From Candidatus Schekmanbacteria bacterium GWA2_38_11 (lineage in GTDB: Bacteria > Schekmanbacteria > GWA2-38-11), in contig MGDB01000119.1 of the NCBI GenBank assembly GCA_001790645.1, positions 1 to 5,044 on the forward strand: a DNA stretch of 5,044 nucleotides. Direction: 5' to 3'. Positions 1 to 5,044 of this stretch are shown piece after piece (positions within the stretch are counted from its first letter, which is position 1; each line of letters begins with the position of its first letter). The position numbers were made by a program, and so were the translations under genes. The notes below the pieces were generated by a model. It was not told the DNA's origin and searched no databases. It worked only from the letters and a program-made list of their open reading frames with translations.

Positions 1-978
1 CAATGATATATTACCTGTCTTAATTTTCCCGATAGCATAAAGGCACGGGATACAACCCAGGAACGATATAAGTAGAACAGGTTTTACCTTTCCATGAAAA
101 ACCTTATCCATGAGATATCCGCCAAGAACCTGCGACATGGCTCCTACAATAAAGGGTATCGAGGCAAGAACTCCCATTTGCGCTATATTTACCTTATGCT
201 GTTCATAAAGAAATGATGATATCCAGGTTGTATTTCCCCAAAAGACTGCAAGGTTAAAGAAAAAAGCCAGAGAGTAGAGCCAGAAAACAGGGTCATTTAA
301 CAGCGATCCGTATACCCCCTTTGCTCCTTTTGAAAGGGGTGGCGGAAGTCCTGCATTTATATAATTATATTCAGATTCACTCAACTTACCCTTCTCATGC
401 GCTTCCTTTGGAGTGTTTATAATAAAGAAATAAAGAAACAAAATCCCTATTACCCCGGGGAAAGCCAGCAGGAAAAAAACATATCTCCAGCCAAAGGCAG
501 CTGCAATCAACGAAGCTGCTATAGGGGCAACGGCAGGACCGATTGTAAAGGAAGTCGTGTATAACCCTGTTGCCCTTCCCTTCTCTTTTGCTGCAAACCA
601 GTCGGCACAGATTTTAAGGCTTGGAGTCCAGTGCTGCCCCTCCCCTAAGCCAAGAGCAACCCTTACCATAAAAAACTGTTTCAGGCTCTGAATAAGCCCT
701 GTTAGAAAAGTTACAACAGTAAAGGTGGTTATGGCTATCCCCATCATTATTTTTGCCCCGAAACGATCAGACATGTGTCCCGCAAAGACCTGTGCGCAGG
801 CATAAGCAAGGAAAAATATTGACGCAGCAAAACCTATCTCAGCATGTGTAAGATGCAGTTCTTCTCTGATTAAAGGGAGCAGGGTAAGAACGCTTATCCT
901 GTCTAAATAGTTTATAAAATAAAGCAGCCAAAGAGTAAAAAGTATTTTATAGCGGAATGAACCAACTTTTTCAGGAAT
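1..978 (-). CDS. MFS transporter, anion:cation symporter (ACS)-like, C-terminus cut by window edge
   Basis: An inner-membrane secondary transporter of the major facilitator superfamily. The frame is open from the stop at 985-987 to base 1, giving 326 visible residues. ACS members are usually a little over 400 residues, so roughly the last three helices are missing. Seen directly: an N-terminal YFINYLDR (residues 20-27), the MFS loop 2-3 motif GHMSDRFGAK (67-76), and RVALGLGEGQHW (106-117), which matches the conserved R-V-x-L-G-x-G-E region of ACS carriers. A charged central loop with a PPP stretch lies between the two halves. ACS carriers typically move organic anions such as hexuronates, aldarates or phthalate; the substrate here cannot be told. 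No ATG, GTG or TTG lies near the N-terminus. ATT at 978-976 sits 9 bases after GGAGG and gives a normal family N-terminus, so I chose it. It lies downstream of the kinase gene, separated by a repeat-filled gap. Confidence 0.88.
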   Translation of the reverse strand, partial: MPEKVGSFRYKILFTLWLLYFINYLDRISVLTLLPLIREELHLTHAEIGFAASIFFLAYACAQVFAGHMSDRFGAKIMMGIAITTFTVVTFLTGLIQSLKQFFMVRVALGLGEGQHWTPSLKICADWFAAKEKGRATGLYTTSFTIGPAVAPIAASLIAAAFGWRYVFFLLAFPGVIGILFLYFFIINTPKEAHEKGKLSESEYNYINAGLPPPLSKGAKGVYGSLLNDPVFWLYSLAFFFNLAVFWGNTTWISSFLYEQHKVNIAQMGVLASIPFIVGAMSQVLGGYLMDKVFHGKVKPVLLISFLGCIPCLYAIGKIKTGNISL

Positions 979-987
979 TTTTATTTA

Positions 988-992
988 CCTCC
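988..992 (-). promoter_or_regulatory. Shine-Dalgarno site that sets the non-ATG start of the MFS gene
   Basis: GGAGG on the minus strand is followed by 9 bases and then ATT (978-976). An in-frame TAA at 987-985 directly follows the site, so translation cannot begin further upstream. The only near-cognate codons in reach are ATA at 984 (3 bases away, too close) and ATT at 978. Confidence 0.65.
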
Positions 993-1056
993 AATAATGA
1001 ACTATACTGCACAAAGCTGCGAATTATTTCACCTCCCTCGGAGACTGTGTCATAAT

Positions 1057-1079
1057 GTAGCCGCAACCTTTAGATTGCG
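1057..1079 (+). repeat. REP-like unit 1, GTAG head plus hairpin
   Basis: GTAG at 1057-1060 is followed by C and an imperfect hairpin, CGCAACC / TTTA / GATTGCG (1062-1079). Compared with unit 2, one G-C stem pair has become A-T, which keeps pairing, and the next pair is a C-A mismatch. This is a decayed but structure-retaining copy. A GTAG tetranucleotide at the 5' foot of a short hairpin is typical of REP sequences mobilised by RAYT (TnpA-REP) transposases. Confidence 0.65.
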
Positions 1080-1109
1080 AATAATTTTTTTTAATATCAA
1101 TGAGTTTAA

Positions 1110-1132
1110 CGCAGGCTAAAGCCTGCGGCTAC
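1110..1132 (-). repeat. REP-like unit 2, GTAG head plus perfect hairpin
   Basis: On the minus strand GTAG (1132-1129) and C are followed by CGCAGGC, a TTTA loop and GCCTGCG, a perfect 7-base-pair stem. It lies inverted relative to unit 1, so the two GTAG heads face outward. No T-tract follows, so it is not a standard intrinsic terminator for the kinase gene. Confidence 0.7.
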
Positions 1133-1172
1133 CATTAAAACATAAGTTGTGACACAGTCTCTTACAAGGAAA

Positions 1173-1197
1173 GGGCACGCACGGAGGCGGCCCCTAC
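1173..1197 (-). repeat. Third REP-like hairpin with GTAG head, different sequence family
   Basis: On the minus strand GTAG (1197-1194) is followed by GGGCCGC, a 6-base loop CTCCGT, and GCG-T-GCCC. This forms a 7-base-pair stem with one bulged T. It is strongly GC-rich in otherwise AT-rich DNA and lies outside the inverted repeats of the neighbouring composite. The same head-plus-hairpin architecture suggests a second REP family. Confidence 0.5.
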
Positions 1198-1230
1198 AGA
1201 AATATATTTTTCAAGTTTTTCAACAGTCTG

Positions 1231-2277
1231 TTAAAACCTGATATAGTTGCTGAGAACAGCTTTCAACCCTTTCATCTCTTTATATTTCTCAAGATTCTCT
1301 TTCACATATCTCAAAGTATCAGGAATATATTTTAAATAGAAATCATTCCCTCTTACCATTTTTTGATAAGCAAAAGTTCCGATTGCCTTAATATTCCTCT
1401 GCACACATGTAAGGTCAAAAATCCTTCTGAATTCCTCTCTGTCTGTACGTCTTCCGCTATGTCCATCACTTTTACAGATGTAATATTCTATCAACTGGTC
1501 TCTTAAAGAATCTTCAAGAATAATATAGGAATCTCTGAGCAGTGAAGCAAGGTCATACTGGCAGAGCCCCTTCCTTGCGTCCTGAAAATCAAGCATTGCC
1601 AGTTCCCCGTTTAAAACCATTATGTTTCGTGAATGATAATCGCGGTGAGTAAAGACTTTAGGTTCGGCTGCCAATATTTCTGAGAGATTAATGAACTCAT
1701 TATTCAAAGTCTCTGTGTCCTCTGTGGTGATTTTTGCCTTCAAAAGACCTTCCAGATAATGCTTTTTGAAAAAATTAAACTCAAACATAAATTTCTCTAT
1801 ATCAAACTCAAGCGTAAAGGCTACGCATTTTAGTTCTTTAGGAGTTGACGCTTTTATCTGCAGATCTATAAGTAGGTCAATTGCCCTTTCATAAAGATTT
1901 TTTATTTCCCCATTTGAAGAGGAGGCAATTCTTATCTCCATCGTAGCATTCCCCAAGTCTTCAAGGACAATAATCCCCATTTCACCGTCAAAGCCAAGTA
2001 TCTCAGGGACCCGCAAACAAGATCTTTTAAGGTGGTCATGAACATTAATATATGCAAGATTCTCCCCATAGAATTTATCCTTAAGTTTCATTATCATTTG
2101 CGACTTTACTTTATCTTTTACTTTATATCTGTATCGATAGTAAGAACGATCAGAGGCATCGCCTGGATGCTTATCAATGTCTAAAAATTCAATTTTACTT
2201 TTATCCAGGTCTTCTATGATTTGCCTTATTTTTGAAATTATGGCAGGATTTATTTCTGGATAGATTTTTGTATCAAT
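1231..2277 (-). CDS. APH-family sugar kinase, AmgK-like (N-acetylmuramate/N-acetylglucosamine kinase-like)
   Basis: A cytoplasmic phosphotransferase with the aminoglycoside-phosphotransferase/protein-kinase-like fold. AmgK proteins phosphorylate the anomeric position of MurNAc or GlcNAc in cell-wall recycling. The frame gives 348 residues, near the usual AmgK length of about 330-360. Seen directly, numbered from ATT at 2277: the nucleotide-loop motif GDASDRSYYR (39-48), LEDLG (105-109), the catalytic loop HRDYHSRN (211-218, D213 the likely base) and the metal-binding DFQDA (230-234) followed by YDLASLL. The first in-frame ATG (2097) would remove residues 1-60, including the nucleotide loop, and cannot be the real start. 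A TGA at 2283-2281 blocks further extension. ATT at 2277 has GAGGAG 9 bases upstream. The gene overlaps the hydrolase gene by 28 bases, suggesting translational coupling. The uridylyltransferase partner MurU is not in the window, so the substrate is inferred from family only. Confidence 0.85.
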   Translation of the reverse strand: MDTKIYPEINPAIISKIRQIIEDLDKSKIEFLDIDKHPGDASDRSYYRYRYKVKDKVKSQMIMKLKDKFYGENLAYINVHDHLKRSCLRVPEILGFDGEMGIIVLEDLGNATMEIRIASSSNGEIKNLYERAIDLLIDLQIKASTPKELKCVAFTLEFDIEKFMFEFNFFKKHYLEGLLKAKITTEDTETLNNEFINLSEILAAEPKVFTHRDYHSRNIMVLNGELAMLDFQDARKGLCQYDLASLLRDSYIILEDSLRDQLIEYYICKSDGHSGRRTDREEFRRIFDLTCVQRNIKAIGTFAYQKMVRGNDFYLKYIPDTLRYVKENLEKYKEMKGLKAVLSNYIRF

Positions 2278-3011
2278 TGTTCAAGTCTCCTCTTTCCATC
2301 TTTTTTTATCACAACTCCATGGCTTGGCAGGATTGTATCAAAACTATAGTTCAAAAGCTTTGGCAGATTCTCAATCGCTTTTTTGTAATCCATGCATGAC
2401 CATTCTGAGGGTAGATTCAAATCCTCTGGTCCCATCTTAGGGTTTAAAAGGTTTTTCCCTAAAATTGTATCCCCTGCAATAAGCACCTTATCCCTGTAAA
2501 GCAGGCAGATACTTCCCTTTGTATGACCTTCTATATGAATTATCCTCACATCTTCATTAAAAAACTCATCGTCCTTTAAACTTATATCCACTTTGCACGG
2601 GTCAATGTCAAAATGTTTAATAAGTTCTGGCGGAACAAAGGAGGGGTCTTTAATTTTTTCTATTCCTTCAATAAAAGGTATATCTGCGCTATGGGCAGCC
2701 ACAGAGACTTTAAACTCTTCTTTGAGCACTGCGAGATTACCTACATGGTCTCCATGGCAATGGGTGCATATTATGGAATCAACCTTGAATCTGTTTTTTT
2801 TCAAAAAGGATATGATCTTCGAACGGGCACCTTTTTTAAGAAGTTCAATTCCGCCCTCTCCAAAATTATATCCATTCTGCTGGAGATAATTTATAACGTC
2901 TGTATGTAATGGTTTTAAACCGGTATCCACCAGTATCTTCTCAGATCCATCAATATAAAATATCTTTGAATTTCCTGCTTCAATCTCATAAACCCCGTGA
3001 AAACTTTGCAT
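2250..3011 (-). CDS. Metallo-beta-lactamase-fold hydrolase (glyoxalase II-like)
   Basis: A complete 253-residue cytoplasmic metal-dependent hydrolase with no signal peptide. All metal ligands of the family are present: THCHGDH supplies H84, H86, D88 and H89; H163 lies in EGHTKGS; D181 lies in AGDT; and H231 lies in PSHG. The usual early strand ILVDTG is at 26-31. The stretch between it and the first metal motif is long (about residues 35-78) and charged, with GEGG at 51-54; it may shape the substrate pocket. The fold covers hydroxyacylglutathione hydrolases, lactonases and other thioester or phosphoester hydrolases, and the true substrate is unknown. ATG 3011 follows GGAG (3022-3019) by 7 bases. 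The 3' end overlaps the kinase gene, so the two are probably translated together. An intrinsic terminator ends exactly where the Shine-Dalgarno begins, implying expression by readthrough or regulated attenuation. Confidence 0.9.
   Translation of the reverse strand: MQSFHGVYEIEAGNSKIFYIDGSEKILVDTGLKPLHTDVINYLQQNGYNFGEGGIELLKKGARSKIISFLKKNRFKVDSIICTHCHGDHVGNLAVLKEEFKVSVAAHSADIPFIEGIEKIKDPSFVPPELIKHFDIDPCKVDISLKDDEFFNEDVRIIHIEGHTKGSICLLYRDKVLIAGDTILGKNLLNPKMGPEDLNLPSEWSCMDYKKAIENLPKLLNYSFDTILPSHGVVIKKDGKRRLEQLIQKSIQK
2287..2292 (-). promoter_or_regulatory. Shine-Dalgarno site inside the hydrolase gene that sets the kinase start
   Basis: GAGGAG at 2292-2287 lies within the last codons of the upstream hydrolase gene. 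It is 9 bases before ATT 2277-2275, the only near-cognate codon in the kinase frame at workable spacing after the in-frame TGA (2283-2281). Confidence 0.6.
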
Positions 3012-3022
3012 ATAAGTTCTCC

Positions 3023-3060
3023 AAAAAATAATCCCGCATCGAAATAATCGAGGCGGGATT
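3023..3060 (-). terminator. Intrinsic terminator, possibly an attenuator in the hydrolase leader
   Basis: On the minus strand AATCCCGC (3060-3053) pairs perfectly with GCGGGATT (3037-3030). One mismatch is followed by an inner TCGA/TCGA stem and a 5-base loop. An A and then six T residues (3028-3023) follow. This is a strong Rho-independent terminator 41 bases beyond the stop of the small upstream gene. The T-tract abuts GGAG of the hydrolase gene, leaving no room for a promoter between them. Confidence 0.85.
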
Positions 3061-3101
3061 AAAATCTACATACTCTTGTCAAATAAGTTTTTTTATAAAG
3101 G

Positions 3102-3338
3102 CTACTTCTGAAGAAGAGGTTCAATTGACTTCATTGCCATAGCAAGAAAAGGTTTCGGTGTAATTTCTTTCACAATCTCTAAAAGGATTTCCTGAGTTAC
3201 TGTGCCGCCATCACCAACTTTTTTGGTCAAACTTTCAGTCATTCTTTTTCTTGTCATTTCCTGGAAAGGTTTTGGTGAATTTGAAATCAATTTATCATAC
3301 ATTTCTTTCGTTTTTCCTTCCCATACAAAGTCAGCCAT
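3102..3338 (-). CDS. Small 78-residue protein with internal duplication; possibly PCP_red-like
   Basis: A complete soluble protein without signal or membrane segment, rich in lysine and methionine. The N-terminal W6, the P-x-x-F and R-K-R helix (22-32), and the VTQEILLEIV segment (47-56) loosely resemble the PCP_red domain found in small proteins related to the C-terminus of a protochlorophyllide reductase subunit. This is a weak resemblance and no function is assigned. Residues 21-40 and 60-78 look like two copies of one unit: (S/T)PKPF, then regularly placed M and K residues, ending in L-x-x-K. The start is secure: ATG 3338 follows AGGAGG (3351-3346) by 7 bases. It has its own good promoter and is followed by a strong terminator, so it is probably expressed mainly as a monocistronic message, perhaps at a high level. 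Confidence 0.8.
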   Translation of the reverse strand: MADFVWEGKTKEMYDKLISNSPKPFQEMTRKRMTESLTKKVGDGGTVTQEILLEIVKEITPKPFLAMAMKSIEPLLQK

Positions 3339-3392
3339 TTCGTTTCCTCCTGATTAAATTGTTTTATTAAAAATTCAAATTTAATAAATCGG

Positions 3393-3420
3393 AGTATATT
3401 TAATAGATAAAACTTATCAA
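3393..3420 (-). promoter_or_regulatory. Sigma70-like promoter for the small 78-residue gene
   Basis: On the minus strand TTGATA (3420-3415) and TATACT (3398-3393) are separated by 16 bases. Each differs from the -35 and -10 consensus at one position. The predicted start near 3386 leaves a leader of about 48 bases before ATG 3338, with AGGAGG inside it. The surrounding DNA is very AT-rich, which raises the chance-match risk, but the two boxes and the position fit well. It may also feed the hydrolase-kinase pair if the terminator is read through. Confidence 0.6.
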
Positions 3421-3431
3421 CCCAAATAATC

Positions 3432-3455
3432 AAAAGCAGCCTTCATACTGCCCTT
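3432..3455 (-). terminator. Weak possible terminator at the end of the membrane-protein gene
   Basis: On the minus strand GCAG (3451-3448) pairs with CTGC (3439-3436) across an 8-base loop. G-T and A-T pairs can extend the stem outward into TTTT (3435-3432). The T-tract is short and partly used in the stem, and the hairpin overlaps the stop codon at 3445-3443. It is suggestive only. Confidence 0.3.
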
Positions 3456-5044
3456 TTCCCATTATAGTAAATACCAGATGAATCCACTTCTTCTAAAATA
3501 CTACCGTATAGTCCAGAAAATCCTTTTATTCCTTTAAGCAGAGGTTCACGGTATTCTTTATCTATCTTGGATAAGATGAAATTTATCAAATAGTCCTGTC
3601 TAAAATACTTCTGAACCGTCAATCCAATACCCTCATACACAATTGTCCTTTGAGCCGAATTAATATTTTTAACATTATTTCTACAATCAAAAATTACCTC
3701 TTCCAATCTTTTATAATAAAATCTCTGCAAGGATTTGCTTACTTGGTGAGGCTTAAATAATTTTACTATCTGATCCCGATAAACTTCCCCCAATTCTTTT
3801 CCAAGACCAATATAAATAAACCTCATATATTCCTGATCAAAATATTTTATTAACCTCTCATAACAAATTGGCTCAAGCGTTTTTATATTTTCTCCTATAA
3901 ATTGTCCAAGACCAATAAAGCAGAAAGGTTTAAACTGTTCAGGTACGTTATTAATGGTTATGAGATAAGACCTTACCCCTTCTTTCATCTTCTCGTTTAG
4001 CCCAGGACTATATAACCATCCACAAAAAGAATAAAATGCAACCTTAAATCCAAAGGACTCATAACAAAATGATTTATATAATGGAACTTCAATGTTATTA
4101 ATTGATTCTATTGCCTTCTCGAATTTACCATTGCTCGCAATAGTAACCTCTGCTAAGCCATAGCCCACACCCCAAAAAAAATAATATTTGTAGCTGTCAG
4201 AGATCTCTTCTGAAACCTTTGTTATTCTCCAAAAATTTCTGTCAAATTCTTTCCCAAGCTTTGTGCCAAAAATCTCATACGCTCTTGGTCTATACTCTTC
4301 CTCAAGAGTAGTTATTAAGTTTAACATTTTCTTATCTTTCACGTCTTTATGTACCATTTTCCACAGTATATAGTAATAATCATATCCTTTATAGACTAAC
4401 CCCTGCCCCAAACTAATTATCCCCGGTTGTTTCCAAAGCGGAGATAGATACATTGCGTTGAGATTAAATAGAAGACCTCCGCACAAAAGAATAATCATGC
4501 AGATAATAGAAAAAAGTTTTAACTTATAATTAGTTACTCCATATATAAATTTTCCAGAAGAAACAGCAATTATCGAAAAGAGAAAGGGATATAATGGTAT
4601 TAAATATCTATACTTTAAAAGCTTGAAAAGTGAAATGGACTGAGCATCTGCTCCAAACGGATTATTACTGTTATCATTTATAACAAACTTACTAAAAGTA
4701 AAAGCAAGAAGAAACACTACAGGATAAATCAAAAAGATATTCTCTTTACAATTAAAACCATATTTTAACACTTTAAGAAATAATAATGTTATAAAAAATA
4801 ACAAAATTAAAAAATAAATAATATCTACAACCCAGGATTGAAATCCAAAAGAATTAGGTATATGATAAAAACTTAATTTCAAAAATTTTAAGAAAAAGCC
4901 CATAAGGTTTTCAGGATAACAAAGGATAATTAGGTCATCTCCTTTGGAATAGACTTCTCTGATAAAATAATAAATCCCACGTAAATGATAATTGGTGTTA
5001 TAGATAATCCACGGGAGAAATCCTGCAATGAAACCTGCTAAATA
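3443..5044 (-). CDS. Polytopic membrane protein, GT-C glycosyltransferase-like, with C-terminal repeat domain; N-terminus cut by window edge
   Basis: The frame is open from base 5044, giving 533 visible residues. The ATG at 4903 is internal, because coding continues upstream without a stop. Residues are numbered from the window edge. Membrane segments are visible at about 2-15 (with GFLPWIIYN, 8-16), 74-95, 102-120, 148-166 and 175-197. KYRYLIPLYPFL (about 144-155) resembles the arginine-containing R-Y-L-x-P-x-x-P stretch of GT-C lipid-linked-sugar glycosyltransferases (ArnT/PMT-like). The catalytic N-terminal loop, where an acidic motif would be expected, lies outside the window, so the glycosyltransferase assignment is tentative. 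After the last membrane segment come about 330 residues containing roughly nine degenerate repeats of a pattern like Y-I-G-L-G-x-x-L-G, which I do not recognise. No signal for its own start is visible. Its 3' end lies just upstream of the promoter of the small gene. Confidence 0.75.
   Translation of the reverse strand, partial: YLAGFIAGFLPWIIYNTNYHLRGIYYFIREVYSKGDDLIILCYPENLMGFFLKFLKLSFYHIPNSFGFQSWVVDIIYFLILLFFITLLFLKVLKYGFNCKENIFLIYPVVFLLAFTFSKFVINDNSNNPFGADAQSISLFKLLKYRYLIPLYPFLFSIIAVSSGKFIYGVTNYKLKLFSIICMIILLCGGLLFNLNAMYLSPLWKQPGIISLGQGLVYKGYDYYYILWKMVHKDVKDKKMLNLITTLEEEYRPRAYEIFGTKLGKEFDRNFWRITKVSEEISDSYKYYFFWGVGYGLAEVTIASNGKFEKAIESINNIEVPLYKSFCYESFGFKVAFYSFCGWLYSPGLNEKMKEGVRSYLITINNVPEQFKPFCFIGLGQFIGENIKTLEPICYERLIKYFDQEYMRFIYIGLGKELGEVYRDQIVKLFKPHQVSKSLQRFYYKRLEEVIFDCRNNVKNINSAQRTIVYEGIGLTVQKYFRQDYLINFILSKIDKEYREPLLKGIKGFSGLYGSILEEVDSSGIYYNGKRAV

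Larger units (their letters stand above)
1041..1161. repeat. BIME-like composite: two inverted REP-like hairpins inside 12-base inverted repeats
   Basis: The left end GAGACTGTGTCA (1041-1052) is the exact reverse complement of TGACACAGTCTC (1150-1161). Inside are two inverted 23-base units (1057-1079 and 1110-1132) that match at 19 of 23 positions, separated by a 30-base AT-rich spacer. The element has no coding capacity and I see no obvious target-site duplication. It could fold as one long cruciform or RNA stem, or as two small hairpins. It resembles bacterial interspersed mosaic elements or a small non-autonomous (MITE-like) element. It sits in the gap between the kinase and the MFS gene and may affect mRNA stability or readthrough between them. 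Confidence 0.75.
979..1230. other. Intergenic gap between the MFS and kinase genes, mostly repeat DNA
   Basis: This 252-base gap holds three GTAG-headed hairpins, a pair of 12-base inverted repeats, and on the MFS side a second GGGAGG (1037-1032) upstream of the MFS Shine-Dalgarno. No convincing promoter or T-tract terminator was found in it. Either the MFS gene is read through from the kinase or its promoter is not recognisable to me. Confidence 0.7.

Noticed and set aside
1110..1127. Perfect 7-base-pair hairpin as the kinase terminator
   Set aside because: No T-run follows it on the minus strand; the GTAG head and the inverted partner make a REP-like unit the better reading.
1216..1236. 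Dyad AACAG-T-CTGTT with flanking T/A runs over the kinase stop codon
   Set aside because: The loop is a single base and no T-tract follows on the coding strand, so it is not a terminator. Resemblance to an insertion-sequence end is only a vague impression.
1231..2097. Kinase read from the first in-frame ATG at 2097 (288 residues)
   Set aside because: The upstream in-frame sequence encodes the family nucleotide loop GDASDRSYYR and restores normal family length, so this start would truncate the enzyme.
2593..2909. Two overlapping plus-strand open frames of 98 codons
   Set aside because: They lie wholly antisense to the well-supported hydrolase gene, whose metal-binding motifs establish the true frame, and their translations show no domain character.
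3058..3082. TTGACA (3082-3077, minus) as a promoter for the hydrolase gene
   Set aside because: The only -10-like box, TTTAAT at 3063-3058, is just 13 bases away, too short a spacer. At 16-18 bases the sequence is the GC-rich terminator arm. Transcripts would also still have to pass the terminator.
3443..4903. Membrane protein read as a complete gene from ATG 4903
   Set aside because: The frame stays open to the window edge, and the upstream part encodes a typical membrane segment with GFLPWIIYN, so the gene is partial here.

Overview
All five protein genes supported in this 5,044-base window lie on the minus strand, so it is read from right to left. The DNA is AT-rich, most clearly in the right third. 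The genes have good Shine-Dalgarno sites, and one encodes an AmgK/APH-type kinase, a family best known for Gram-negative cell-wall sugar recycling. This suggests a low-to-moderate-GC, probably uncultured bacterium. I cannot name a phylum from the sequence.

Right edge (3443-5044): the C-terminal part of a large membrane protein. It looks like a GT-C-type glycosyltransferase whose membrane segments are followed by about 330 residues of degenerate repeats built around an aromatic-x-G-x-G pattern. Next comes a good sigma70-like promoter (3393-3420) and a 78-residue protein (3102-3338) that contains an internal duplication. An intrinsic terminator follows (3023-3060), and its T-tract directly abuts the Shine-Dalgarno site of a metallo-beta-lactamase-fold hydrolase (2250-3011). 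That gene overlaps the next one by 28 bases. The next gene is an APH/AmgK-like sugar kinase that extends well upstream of its first ATG, to an apparent ATT start at 2277. The hydrolase and kinase form a coupled pair, possibly controlled by readthrough of the terminator.

The 252-base gap at 979-1230 is packed with structure. It holds two inverted REP-like hairpins, each with a GTAG head, enclosed by perfect 12-base inverted repeats. A third GTAG-headed hairpin of different sequence lies beside them. Left of the gap is an MFS transporter of the anion:cation symporter type (1-978), cut by the window edge. Its frame also lacks ATG, GTG or TTG near the N-terminus and appears to start at ATT behind a strong GGAGG.

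No RNA gene, CRISPR array or complete insertion sequence was seen. The most notable items are the GTAG-headed REP cluster, two independent ATT starts with the same 9-base Shine-Dalgarno spacing, the terminator placed inside the apparent leader of the hydrolase gene, and the unrecognised repeat domain of the membrane protein.
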